Positions 1 through 8,357 are shown, counted from the first letter of the stretch. The stretch is 32,438 nucleotides of DNA from Sphingomonas yabuuchiae (GCF_001477495.1 NZ_LDTF01000037.1:1-32438); one strand, 5' to 3'. Notes: generated by a model not told the origin, from the letters alone. Numbers and translations are program-made.

Positions 1-204
1 CTCTAGCCGCTCCCCTCCCGCGAGCGGGAGGGGATGGGGGAGGGTTTGGAGTCTCAAAGAGACCAATGCCCGTGGCCCTGCCCTCCCCAAACCCCTCCCG
101 CAGGCGGGAGGGGTTTGGGGAGGGCAGGGCCACGGGCATTGGTCTCTTTGAGACTCCAAACCCTCCCCCATCCCCTCCCGCTTGCGGGAGGGGAGCGGCT
201 AGAG
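1..204. repeat. 204-bp near-perfect palindrome built from intergenic repeats
   Basis: Positions 1-102 are the reverse complement of 103-204. The only differences are the two central bases (102/103) and one pair (22/183), which lies in the 2-nt loop of a smaller hairpin. Each arm holds a G/C-rich hairpin unit (9-44 and its inverse at about 161-196), about 30 bp of unique sequence, and half of a central 46-bp palindrome (about 80-125). The left arm begins at the window edge, so it may extend further upstream. The hairpin unit recurs at 21434-21470. The element lies beyond the 3' end of the photolyase gene. I see no credible gene in 1-260. Confidence 0.9.
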
Positions 205-226
205 GCGAGGGGAGTATCTGACGCTC

Positions 227-256
227 CGTTCAGCCTGAGCGACGTCGAAGGCCAAG
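227..256 (+). repeat. Dispersed short repeat, copy 1 (CGTTCAGCCTGAGC... type)
   Basis: This is an imperfect palindrome of about 28 bp with core CGTTCAGCCTGAGC then GTCGAAGGCC. Related copies lie at 10392-10416, 27252-27280 and 27370-27397. All are at or just past gene ends, here directly after the photolyase stop. From memory it resembles a repeat scattered through sphingomonad genomes; no search was run. Confidence 0.75.
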
Positions 257-260
257 GGAC

Positions 261-1793
261 TCACTCCAACCCCTTCAAATACCCCGCCGCTTGCGCCCGC
301 ACCGCTTTGCGGTCCTCGTCCGCCATCCGGTTCCAGTTGCGATAGGCCATCGCCATCCGCACATTGCCTTCGAACCGCGCTTCGTGCCGCGCGAGGAAGT
401 CCCAATACAGCGCGTTGAACGGACAGGCATCCTCGCCGACCCGCTGCTTCACGTCGTAGCGGCACGACCCGCAATAATCCGACATGCGATTGATATAGGC
501 CCCGGACGACACATAGGGCTTGGACGCGATGATGCCGCCATCGGCGAACTGGCTCATGCCGACGACATTGGGCAGTTCGACCCATTCATAGGCGTCGATA
601 TAGATTTCCAGATACCAGCGATGCACCTCGGCCGGATCGGCGCCGATCAGGATGGCGTAATTGCCCGTCACCATCAGCCGCTGGATATGATGCGCATGCG
701 CGGTGTCGAGCGTCTGGCCCAGCGCTTGCGCCATGCAGTGCATGTCGGTCTCGCCCGTCCAGTAGAAGCCGGGCAGCTTGCGATGCGCGCGCAGGAAGTT
801 GCGCTCCACATAATCCGGCCCGACATGCCAGTAGAGCCCGCGCACATATTCGCGCCAGCCGATGATCTGGCGGATATAGCCCTCGACCGAGTTGAGGCTG
901 GCATGGCCGTCCTCATATTCCCCCTCGGCCATGCGGCAGAGGTCGAGCGGATCGAGCAGCCCGGAATTGATGTACGGCGACAGGACCGAGTGCCACAGCT
1001 GGTGCTGGCCGGTCAGCATCGCATCCTGATAGTCGCCGAACTTGGGCAGGCCGTGCGCCATGAAGGCCTCGGCCTGTTGCCTCGCCTCCTCGGCGGTGAC
1101 GGCATAGGCGAAGCCGTCGAGCGAGCCGGGATGGTTGTCGAACCGTCCGGCGACCAGTTTCAGCACGTCGCGGGTGGTCTTGTCGGGCGCGAATTTCAGC
1201 GGTTCGGGCGGCGTGTCTTTTTTGGGTGCCGGTTTGCGGTTGTCGGCGTCGTAATTCCACTTGTCGCCCTCGGGCTTGTCGCCCTTCATCAACAGGCCGG
1301 TCTTGCGGCGCATCAGGCGGTAGAAGAACTCCATGCGAAGTTCCTTGCGATCCTTCGCCCAATCCTCGAACTCGGCCTGGCTGGCGATGAAGCGGGTGTC
1401 GGGGCGGATGTCGACGGGAATGCCGAACATCGTCTCCCATGCCTCCAGCATGGCGGCCACGCGCCATTCGCCCGCTTGCGTGACGACGATGCGTGTCGGA
1501 TCGTGCCGTTCGACCGCACGCGCGACCTCGCCGGTGAAGCTGCCCGCATTGTCGGGGTCGTCCAGCTTCACATAGTCGACCCGCCAGCCCGCCTTCTTCA
1601 ACGCCTCGGCATGGTGGCGCATGGCCGACAGGATATAGGCGATCTTGGCCTTGTGGTGGCGGACGTAACCCGTCTCGTCCTCCACCTCCATCATCAGCAG
1701 GACGGTGTGTTTGGGGTCCGCGCCCTCCAGCGACGACAGATTCATCGACAATTGGTCGCCGAGAATGGGGATCAGCGTTGGCGATTGGGGCAT
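261..1793 (-). CDS. Cryptochrome/photolyase family protein (FeS-BCP type, possible (6-4) photolyase)
   Basis: This 510-aa protein belongs to the photolyase-related FeS-BCP/CryPro group, whose members use FAD and light to repair UV photoproducts; Agrobacterium PhrB, a (6-4) photolyase, is the type member. The N-terminus (PILGDQLS, about 9-16) begins the antenna-domain fold. The C-terminal half holds the FAD region and four cysteines at 353, 441, 444 and 457. Their spacing equals that of the [4Fe-4S] ligands I recall for PhrB (350, 438, 441, 454), with a constant +3 offset. The start is the ATG at 1793 because the conserved N-terminus begins there and AGGA lies just upstream on the minus strand; an upstream in-frame start at 1925 would add 44 unconserved residues. 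It is divergent from queF. Substrate choice ((6-4) lesion, CPD or signalling) cannot be read from the sequence. Confidence 0.93.
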   Translation of the reverse strand: MPQSPTLIPILGDQLSMNLSSLEGADPKHTVLLMMEVEDETGYVRHHKAKIAYILSAMRHHAEALKKAGWRVDYVKLDDPDNAGSFTGEVARAVERHDPTRIVVTQAGEWRVAAMLEAWETMFGIPVDIRPDTRFIASQAEFEDWAKDRKELRMEFFYRLMRRKTGLLMKGDKPEGDKWNYDADNRKPAPKKDTPPEPLKFAPDKTTRDVLKLVAGRFDNHPGSLDGFAYAVTAEEARQQAEAFMAHGLPKFGDYQDAMLTGQHQLWHSVLSPYINSGLLDPLDLCRMAEGEYEDGHASLNSVEGYIRQIIGWREYVRGLYWHVGPDYVERNFLRAHRKLPGFYWTGETDMHCMAQALGQTLDTAHAHHIQRLMVTGNYAILIGADPAEVHRWYLEIYIDAYEWVELPNVVGMSQFADGGIIASKPYVSSGAYINRMSDYCGSCRYDVKQRVGEDACPFNALYWDFLARHEARFEGNVRMAMAYRNWNRMADEDRKAVRAQAAGYLKGLE

Positions 1794-1804
1794 GACTATC
1801 CTAC

Positions 1805-2254
1805 ATGGCCTTGATGAAGCATCTCGGCCAGACCAGCGCGCTGCCCGCTTCCCCGGAAGAGGCGGTGCTCGATTATGTTCCCAACCCCCGGCCCGGACGG
1901 ACCTATCTGATCCGGTTCGCGGCACCCGAGTTCACCTCGCTATGCCCGGTGACCGGCCAGCCCGACTTCGCGCACCTCGTCATCGACTATGTGCCCGGCG
2001 AGACGATCGTCGAGTCGAAGTCGCTGAAGCTGTTCCTCGGCAGCTTCCGCAACCATGCCGGTTTCCATGAGGACTGCACCGTCGGCATCGGCGAGCGATT
2101 GTTCGAGGAAATGAAGCCCGTGTGGCTGCGCATCGGCGGTTATTGGTATCCGCGCGGCGGCATCCCGATCGACGTGTTCTGGCAGTCCTCGGCCCCGCCC
2201 GCCGATCTGTGGCTGCCCGATCAGGGCGTCGCCGGATACCGCGGTCGCGGGTGA
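1805..2254 (+). CDS. queF: NADPH-dependent 7-cyano-7-deazaguanine reductase QueF
   Basis: The 149-aa product is a short-form (type I, single-domain) QueF. It reduces the nitrile of preQ0 to preQ1 in queuosine tRNA-modification synthesis, in the cytoplasm. Visible signatures are the nucleophile Cys47 in [12 protein letters not shown] with Asp54, and the QueF motif ESKSLK at 70-75 followed by LFLGSFRNH. Length fits the short family. The start may be the ATG at 1805 or 1814; neither has a clear Shine-Dalgarno. The gene is divergent from the photolyase, start codons 11 bp apart, so its promoter must lie inside the photolyase coding region. No preQ1 riboswitch is possible in so short a leader unless it overlaps that gene. 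Confidence 0.95.
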   Translation: MALMKHLGQTSALPASPEEAVLDYVPNPRPGRTYLIRFAAPEFTSLCPVTGQPDFAHLVIDYVPGETIVESKSLKLFLGSFRNHAGFHEDCTVGIGERLFEEMKPVWLRIGGYWYPRGGIPIDVFWQSSAPPADLWLPDQGVAGYRGRG

Positions 2255-2380
2255 TCGGCCCGCAGCTTAACGCCTGCTTCATCCCGATGTGAAACATCTT
2301 CCATCCTTGAAGTCGTCCAACTCACGATTTAGGTGGTGCGATAAGGAACGCGTCATCGGGATGCGAAGGGGAACAGGGCC

Positions 2381-3145
2381 GTGCAGAAGATCGTCAAGCA
2401 TTTCGCCATGGGTGTTGCCGCACTGATCGGACTCGGCATGGCAGGAACGGCAAACGCCAATCCGACGATCATCATCAACGGCTCCAATGGTGACCTCGTG
2501 TCCTATGACACGACCACCAAGGCGAGCACGCTCCTGGGTAACACCGGCACGGCGATGTACGACATCGCCTTCAGCAATGGCGGCGATCTTTTCGGCGTCG
2601 ATGGGGGCACGCTGTTCAAGCTTTCGACGACCGATGGCGCGAAGACCGCGCTCGGTTCGATGGGTTCGTTCGTCAATGGTCTGGTCTTCGGTGCGGACGG
2701 CACGCTGTACGGTTCGGGCGACAACAATCTGTACAAGCTCGACACCAGCAATGGGCAGGCCAGTCTGATCGGATCGATGGGCAATCCGGAGTCGGCGGGC
2801 GACCTGGCCTTCTTCAAGGGGCAGTTGTACCTCGCGAGCAATCTGGGCCTGGCGGTCGTCAATCCGCTGACCGGCGCCAGCCAGCTGATCGGCGGCACGA
2901 CCGACATGTTCGGGCTGGCCTCGACGGTCGACGCGCTATTCGGCGTGAAGGACAATGCGATCTACACCATCGATCCGACCACGGGCGTGGGGACGAAGGT
3001 GTCGTCCTATACCTATGGCCAGGCCTATGGCGCGGCCTCGGCCCCGACTGCCGTACCGGAGCCCGCGACCTGGGCGACGATGCTGCTGGGTCTGGTGCTG
3101 CTGGGCTATGCCTTGCGTCGTCGCGGTACCGCCACGATCGCCTGA
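2381..3145 (+). CDS. PEPxxWA-CTERM sorting-domain exported protein
   Basis: The 254-aa protein has a signal peptide (1-26, cut after TANA). Next comes a long Gly/Ser/Thr/Asp-rich region with several degenerate repeats of about 40 residues of the form LYxLDTxxGxxxxIG, resembling beta-propeller blades. The C-terminal sorting signal is VPEPATWATMLLG (from about 225), followed by a hydrophobic helix and RRR. Such tails are recognised by exosortase-type enzymes, and the PEPxxWA variant is typical of sphingomonads. The start is GTG at 2381, preceded by GAAGGGGA; the ATG at 2361 is out of frame. A rho-independent terminator follows at 3190. The ligand or role of the propeller-like part is unknown. 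Confidence 0.87.
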   Translation: MQKIVKHFAMGVAALIGLGMAGTANANPTIIINGSNGDLVSYDTTTKASTLLGNTGTAMYDIAFSNGGDLFGVDGGTLFKLSTTDGAKTALGSMGSFVNGLVFGADGTLYGSGDNNLYKLDTSNGQASLIGSMGNPESAGDLAFFKGQLYLASNLGLAVVNPLTGASQLIGGTTDMFGLASTVDALFGVKDNAIYTIDPTTGVGTKVSSYTYGQAYGAASAPTAVPEPATWATMLLGLVLLGYALRRRGTATIA

Positions 3146-3189
3146 TCCATTCGTTTTGGCGCGGGCTCCGTGTGCCGCGTTCAATATCG

Positions 3190-3222
3190 AAAACCGGTCG
3201 TCCGATGGGCGGCCGGTTTTTT
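3190..3222 (+). terminator. Rho-independent terminator after the PEP-CTERM gene
   Basis: AAAACCGG at 3190-3197 pairs with CCGGTTTT at 3213-3220. The stem is followed by T residues to 3222. It lies 45 bp past the stop at 3145. Confidence 0.8.
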
Positions 3223-3359
3223 CGTATCGGCCATCGGAAATTCCCTGTCGCACCGAGGCGGGATAAGAATATCGCAACCGCTTCTGACGCAGGACCGTCG
3301 ACAGTCGAACCGAAATCCGCCCGTGCGTGGATCCGGTATATGATCTTGGAGTCCTACGC

Positions 3360-4223
3360 GTGAAACACTGGTCCTGGAGCGTCGTCCCCCTTGCCCTGCT
3401 GGCCCTGTCGGGATGCCAGTCCAAGCGCGAGGGGAAGGGGGTGGCCCAGGTCGACGGACAGGCGATCACGACCCAGGTGCTGGATGCCGAACTGGCCGAT
3501 GCGCCGCCGGGCGTCGATCGGCTCGCCTATCGCAAGGCGATCCTGCCCCAGCTGGTCGACCGCACCCTGCTGGTCCAGGCGGCGCAGAAGATGGGGATCG
3601 ACAAGACCCCCGAATTCGCTGCCCAGCGCGAACGGCAGGAGCAGAAGCTGCTGGTCGAGATGCTGGCGCAGAAGCTGGCCGCCACCGTGCCGGTACCGAA
3701 CGTCCAGGCGGTCGACGCCTATATCGCCGCGCATCCCTATGAGTTCGCGCAGCGGCAGAAATTCTATGTCGACCAGATCCGCTTCGCCCAGCCCGCCAGC
3801 ACCGAGGCGCTGCTGGCGCTCGGCCAGTTCAAGACGCTGGACGCGCTGGCCGATGCGCTGACCCGGAACGCCACGCCCTTCACACGCGATCATGTCCTGG
3901 TCGACTCGGCGTTCCTCCCGGCCGCGATCGCGGCGCAGGTGGCCAAGCAGCCATCGGGTGATCCCATCCTGCTCCCCTACCAGGGCACCTACACCGCCAA
4001 TGCCATCGTCCAGCGCATGGCGGCGCCCGTTACCGGCGAACCCGCGCGTGCGCTGGCGGGGGAAATCCTGCGGCGCAAGGCGATCGCCGATGCCTTGGGC
4101 CAGACCCTTAAAGAGCAGCGCAAGAAGGCCCGCATCGCTTACGAGCCCGGCTTCAAACCCGATGGCAAAGCGGCGGACAGCAAGACCGTCCGCGATGCCG
4201 CCGACCACGTCCCCGCGCGCTGA
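3360..4223 (+). CDS. EpsD-like peptidyl-prolyl cis-trans isomerase lipoprotein
   Basis: The 287-aa product starts with a lipoprotein signal (LALLALSGC, lipid Cys19). A SurA/PrsA-like N-terminal region follows (VAQVDGQAITTQVLDAEL, then PQLVDRTLLVQAA) and then a diverged parvulin-like region with FYVDQIRF. It resembles the EpsD family of periplasmic PPIases found in exopolysaccharide and PEP-CTERM loci. The start is taken as GTG 3360: GGAG lies 8 nt upstream and the lipobox fits. An in-frame ATG at 3327 would put 11 residues before the signal peptide. A neighbouring PEP-CTERM gene fits the EpsD context, but no exosortase or other eps gene is in the window. Catalytic activity is not certain because the parvulin core is poorly conserved. 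Confidence 0.75.
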   Translation: MKHWSWSVVPLALLALSGCQSKREGKGVAQVDGQAITTQVLDAELADAPPGVDRLAYRKAILPQLVDRTLLVQAAQKMGIDKTPEFAAQRERQEQKLLVEMLAQKLAATVPVPNVQAVDAYIAAHPYEFAQRQKFYVDQIRFAQPASTEALLALGQFKTLDALADALTRNATPFTRDHVLVDSAFLPAAIAAQVAKQPSGDPILLPYQGTYTANAIVQRMAAPVTGEPARALAGEILRRKAIADALGQTLKEQRKKARIAYEPGFKPDGKAADSKTVRDAADHVPAR

Positions 4224-4229
4224 GAAATT

Positions 4230-4263
4230 CCCCTCCCTCTCCCCTTAGGAGGGGCGAGGGAGG
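4230..4263. repeat. G/C-rich hairpin at the 3' end of the EpsD-like gene
   Basis: CCTCCCTCTCCCCT and AGGAGGGGCGAGGGAGG form an imperfect long stem with almost no loop. It may act as a terminator although no T run follows directly. The remainder of the gap up to 4492 holds no gene I can support and probably carries the promoter of the next gene. Confidence 0.6.
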
Positions 4264-4492
4264 ATAGTCTTTGCCGCCTATCTGTTCCGGCAGTGCCATC
4301 CAACAGGCGGAGCCCTATTCTGTTGCGGACACACATTTGAGCGTTCCGTAACGTCATTTTGGCGCAGTCCAAGGGTGCGGTGCAGCAAATATGTAATACG
4401 CTTTGCAACCTTCGCCGCTCATCGCGGGTTAACCTTGATGCGAGGGGAAGTGCGGGCTTTCCGCTTCCCTCTCGCCTGCAAGGACATGCGAT

Positions 4493-6763
4493 ATGGTGGA
4501 TGCGAACGGAACCGTGATCGAACGACTGGCGCTGATCGGCAATTTCCTGCCCCGTCAATGCGGGCTCGCGACGTTCACGACCGACGTTTATTCCGCGCTG
4601 CGCAACCGCTTTCCCGAGCTGGCCGTCGATGTCTATGCGATGGACGATCATCCCGGTCGCTACGCCTATCCCCGGGCCGTGACCGCCGCCATCCCGCAGC
4701 ATGAGCGCGGTGCCTATATCGACATGGCCCGGCGGATCGAGGCGAGCGGCGCGCAGGCGATCTGGGTGCAGCATGAATATGGCATCTATGGCGGTGCCGC
4801 CGGTGAGCATCTGCTGGCGCTGCTCGATCGTACGACGCTGCCCGTGATCGCGACGCTCCACACCGTTCTGGAAAAGCCTTCCGCCGATGAGCGCCGGGTG
4901 ATGGAGGGGCTGTTGCGTCGCTGTGCCCGGATCATCGTCATGGCCGACAAGGGGCGCGACATTCTCCAGCGCGTCTATGGCGCCGATCCGCGCCAGATCG
5001 CGATGATCCCGCACGGCGTGCCCGACCGCGAACTCATCTCGCCCGACTCATTGAAGGCCAAGTTCGGCTGGGAAGGACGCAAGGTCGTCTTCACCTTCGG
5101 CCTGCTGGCACCGAACAAGGGGATCGAGACGATCATCGAGGCGCTGCCGGCCGTTGCCGCGCATCATCCTGAATTGCTCTATGTCGTGCTGGGAGCGACG
5201 CATCCCAATCTGATCGCGCATGAGGGCGAGGCGTATCGCGATCGGCTGAAGGCACTGGCGGAGGCGCGCGGCGTGGCCGACAATGTCGCCTTCGTCGATG
5301 CGTTCGTCGAGCATGACGAGCTGATCGAATATCTCCAGGCCGCCGATATCTATGCGACGCCCTATACCAACCCCGCCCAGATCACGAGCGGCACGCTGTC
5401 CTATGCGGTCGGTGTCGGCAAGGCGGTGATCTCCACCCCCTATGTCCATGCGACCGAGATTCTCGCCGACGACCACGGCGTACTCGTCGGTTTCTGCGAT
5501 GCGGATGCCTTTGCCCGTGAGATCGACCGGCTGCTGACCGACGAAGCCGCCCGCAACCGCCTGTCGCAGCGTGCCTATGCCCGTGGTCGCACCATGATCT
5601 GGCCGCGCCTGGCCGAGGCCGCGCTGGAGCAGATGGCGGCGGCGATCACCGCCCGTCCGCGCCGGATCGCCGGATCATATCAGACCAGCATCAAGCCGCT
5701 GAAAGCCGACATCGCCGCCGTCGAGCGGATGAGCGATTCGACCGGCATGTTGCAACACGCCATCTATTCGGTGCCGGATCGCCGCCATGGGTACTGCATC
5801 GACGACAATGCGCGCGCGCTGATCTTCATGACCCAGGCACCGGACATCGATCCGGTCACGCGGGACAAGTGGACGACGATTTACGCCTCGTTCCTGCAAT
5901 ATGCCTGGAACCCGGAAGAACGCCGCTATCGCAACTTCATGCGCTTCGACCGCAGCTGGTGCGAGGAAGTGGGATCGGAGGATTCCAACGGCCGCACCCT
6001 GTGGGCGCTGGGCGTCACCGCGCGCGATGCGCAGATGGCCAAGCACCGCGACTGGGCGCAGATGTGGTTCGATGCCACCGCCTCGCTGGCGCTCGACCTG
6101 GGGTCGCTTCGTGCGCAGGCCTTTGCGATGCTGGGCGCGGCGGCGATGCTGGAGGCGCGACCGGGGCACCAGCTGGCGCGCGCGATCCTGGAAAAGCTGC
6201 CCCCGCTGCATCTCGCCCTGCTGGAGGAGGCGCGCCGCCCCGAATGGCAGTGGTTCGAGATCGTGCTCGCCTATGACAATGCCCGCGTGCCGCAAGGCTT
6301 GATCGAGGCAGGGCGTGCATTGGGTCGGCAGGACCTGATCGATTGCGGCCTGTCGACGCTGGAATGGATCGTCGGCAAGCAGACCTCGCCCGAGGGCCGC
6401 TTCCGCGCGGTCGGCAGCGAGAGCTTCGGCCGTCCCTATGCCGAGCCGCTCCAGTTCGACCAGCAGCCGCTGGAGGCGCAGGCGACCGTCGAGGCGTGCC
6501 AGTCGGCCTATGCCGCGACTCGCGACCCGCGCTGGATCGCCGAGGGCGAGCGGGCCTATGGCTGGTTCCTGGGTGCGAACGACCTCGACCTGCCGCTGGC
6601 GACGGCGCAGGACGGCGGTTGTTTCGACGGGTTGATGCCGACGGGCCTCAATCGGAACCAGGGTGCTGAATCGATCCTGGCGCTGCAACTCGCCAATTGC
6701 GCGATAGCCAGCCTTTGCCATTCCGCCTCATCCATGGCAGGAGCCGATCGTCACATTGCCTGA
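4493..6763 (+). CDS. GT4-family glycosyltransferase with C-terminal helical-barrel-like domain
   Basis: The protein has 756 aa. Residues about 10-390 form a GT-B glycosyltransferase of the GT4 type: N-terminal domain with WVQHEYGIYGG (91-101), MIPHG (171-175), start of the second domain at GLLAPNKGIE (203-212), and the acceptor/sugar-nucleotide region with TSGTLSYAVGVGKAVISTP and ATEIL (298-324). Residues about 400-756 resemble an alpha/alpha-barrel domain (YCIDDNARALI at 434-444, then many Trp and Glu residues), of unknown role. GT4 enzymes are retaining and use activated sugars such as GDP-mannose. The next gene is a GH130 enzyme 62 bp downstream, so both probably act on one oligosaccharide (inference). 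There is no signal peptide, so it is cytoplasmic. The start ATG 4493 was chosen because homology begins almost at once; its Shine-Dalgarno is weak. Confidence 0.85.
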   Translation: MVDANGTVIERLALIGNFLPRQCGLATFTTDVYSALRNRFPELAVDVYAMDDHPGRYAYPRAVTAAIPQHERGAYIDMARRIEASGAQAIWVQHEYGIYGGAAGEHLLALLDRTTLPVIATLHTVLEKPSADERRVMEGLLRRCARIIVMADKGRDILQRVYGADPRQIAMIPHGVPDRELISPDSLKAKFGWEGRKVVFTFGLLAPNKGIETIIEALPAVAAHHPELLYVVLGATHPNLIAHEGEAYRDRLKALAEARGVADNVAFVDAFVEHDELIEYLQAADIYATPYTNPAQITSGTLSYAVGVGKAVISTPYVHATEILADDHGVLVGFCDADAFAREIDRLLTDEAARNRLSQRAYARGRTMIWPRLAEAALEQMAAAITARPRRIAGSYQTSIKPLKADIAAVERMSDSTGMLQHAIYSVPDRRHGYCIDDNARALIFMTQAPDIDPVTRDKWTTIYASFLQYAWNPEERRYRNFMRFDRSWCEEVGSEDSNGRTLWALGVTARDAQMAKHRDWAQMWFDATASLALDLGSLRAQAFAMLGAAAMLEARPGHQLARAILEKLPPLHLALLEEARRPEWQWFEIVLAYDNARVPQGLIEAGRALGRQDLIDCGLSTLEWIVGKQTSPEGRFRAVGSESFGRPYAEPLQFDQQPLEAQATVEACQSAYAATRDPRWIAEGERAYGWFLGANDLDLPLATAQDGGCFDGLMPTGLNRNQGAESILALQLANCAIASLCHSASSMAGADRHIA

Positions 6764-6825
6764 CATGCTGTCATGTTCGGGGGATGTGATGAGCGTTTTT
6801 GGTAAAGTGGCGAGACGGTAGCGCG

Positions 6826-8109
6826 ATGGATCTTTTCAACCACCGGCTGCGGCTTCATGCCGACCCTTCGCGCGTCGTGGTGCGGCCGTTTCACATCGCT
6901 TGGGGCGGTGGCAATGGCGCACCGCCCAGCCGCACCGAGCGGCTGGTAGGCGAAGTGCTGGCCATGTCGCCGCAGGAAGCCCGCGACCAGCTGGAAACCG
7001 TGCTGAAGGACTTCGAGGCGCGGCACTGGCAGACGCGGCGTGTCTTCATGACCCGCTACGACCAGATCGAGGATCTGCTGAAGCTCGACGGGTCGAAGAT
7101 CAGCGACGAGAAGCGTCAGCTGATCGGGGCCTATTTCTGCCACGAATACAGCTATGCGGCGGCAGCGTTGATGAACCCGTCGGCGGTGCCGCATTTCGAC
7201 CAGACCGGCATCCAGCCGGGGTCGCAGCGTATCCTGATGTCGATGCGCTCGGTGGGCGAGGGGCACATCTCCTCGGTCGCGTTCCGCGAAGGCATCATCA
7301 ACGACCAGAACCAGCTCCGCCTCGCGCCCGAACCGCCCTTCGCGACCGCGACGGATGTGCATGGTTGGGGCGAGGAAGACGTGCCGAGCGGCCCGATTAC
7401 GGTGCACCGCCACCGCGACTCGACGCTCTCGGGCACCGTCATCTTTCCGATCACCCAGGCCCAGTCCAAGGGGCTGGAGGACATGCGGATCGTCCAGTTC
7501 ACGCATGACGACGGCGCGGTCGAGTGGATCGGCACCTACACCGCCTATGACGGCTCGGGCATCCAGTCCGAACTGATGCGCACCCGCGACTTCCGCGCGT
7601 TCGACCTGGTGCCGATGACGGGGGCTGCGGCGCGTAACAAGGGCATGGCGCTGTTTCCGCGCAAGGTGGCCGGCCAGTATATGATGATCGGCCGGCAGGA
7701 CGGCGAGAACCTGTTCTTGCTCAAGTCCGACTCGCTGACGCACTGGGACGAGGGCGAGAAGATCCTCACCCCCGTCTATCCATGGGAGCTGGTCCAGATC
7801 GGCAATTGCGGCCCGCCCATCGAAACCGATGAGGGCTGGCTGCTGCTGACCCACGGCGTCGGCGCGATGCGCAAATATTCGATCGGTGCGGCGCTGCTCG
7901 ACAAGAACGACCCGTCCAAGGTGCTCGGCCGGACGAAGCAGCCGATCCTGGCGGCCAAGGATCAGGACCGCGAGGGCTATGTGCCCAACGTCGTCTATTC
8001 CTGCGGCGCGATCCGGCACGGCGACTCGCTGTTCCTGCCTTACGGTATCGCGGACAGTTCGATCGGCTTTGCGTTCGTGAAGATCAGCGAGTTGCTGGCG
8101 GCGATGTAA
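6826..8109 (+). CDS. GH130-family glycosidase or glycoside phosphorylase
   Basis: The 427-aa protein matches the five-bladed beta-propeller GH130 family (mannoside phosphorylases and beta-mannosidases). Telling segments are NKGMALFPRKV, QIGNCGPPIETDEGWLLLTHG and, near the end, EGYVPNVVYSCG with LPYGIADSSIGFA. An N-terminal extension of about 130 residues (RPFHIAW, then a helical stretch) precedes the propeller and is longer than in minimal family members. There is no signal peptide, so it probably acts in the cytoplasm. The start is ATG 6826; a TTG at 6799 in the same frame would add nine residues. I cannot tell a phosphate-using from a hydrolytic enzyme, nor the sugar, by eye. It probably shares a transcript with the upstream GT4 gene. 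Confidence 0.88.
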   Translation: MDLFNHRLRLHADPSRVVVRPFHIAWGGGNGAPPSRTERLVGEVLAMSPQEARDQLETVLKDFEARHWQTRRVFMTRYDQIEDLLKLDGSKISDEKRQLIGAYFCHEYSYAAAALMNPSAVPHFDQTGIQPGSQRILMSMRSVGEGHISSVAFREGIINDQNQLRLAPEPPFATATDVHGWGEEDVPSGPITVHRHRDSTLSGTVIFPITQAQSKGLEDMRIVQFTHDDGAVEWIGTYTAYDGSGIQSELMRTRDFRAFDLVPMTGAAARNKGMALFPRKVAGQYMMIGRQDGENLFLLKSDSLTHWDEGEKILTPVYPWELVQIGNCGPPIETDEGWLLLTHGVGAMRKYSIGAALLDKNDPSKVLGRTKQPILAAKDQDREGYVPNVVYSCGAIRHGDSLFLPYGIADSSIGFAFVKISELLAAM

Positions 8110-8177
8110 CGGCCCGGCGGCGTGCGGACAGACCGCGCTGTCGCCATTGGCGCACTTGTATGGGAGAACGAACCAAG

Positions 8178-8275
8178 CCCCTCCCCTTCAGGGGAGGGGT
8201 TGGGGTGGGGCTTTGCCACGAACGTCGCGCTGGCGGCGACGCCCCACCCCCGGCCCCTCCCCTGAAGGGGAGGGG
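8178..8275. repeat. Inverted pair of G/C-rich repeats between convergent genes
   Basis: The left arm 8178-8211 and right arm 8241-8275 are near-identical inverted copies; the right arm has one extra base and one or two substitutions. The spacer is 29 bp. Each arm also holds its own hairpin (CCCCTCCCCTTCAGGGGAGGGG). The element sits between the 3' ends of the GH130 gene (plus) and the OPT gene (minus), where it could end or protect both mRNAs. Nothing else is visible in 8110-8357. Confidence 0.85.
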
Positions 8276-8357
8276 AGTTGCCTTTTGCGAGTAACGCTCA
8301 ATTCTCCTACAGAGGTAGCCGTTTGTCAGGACCGGGTGGTCGCCCTAGGCAACCCTA

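Noticed and set aside
34..345. 103-aa open frame across the 204-bp palindrome
   Set aside because: It is translated repeat sequence (Pro/Gly/Arg-rich) that runs into the 3' end of the photolyase gene on the other strand.
291..1814. 507-aa open frame on the plus strand opposite the photolyase
   Set aside because: It is the antisense shadow of a well-conserved gene. The sequence is His/Arg/Asp-rich with no recognisable domain.
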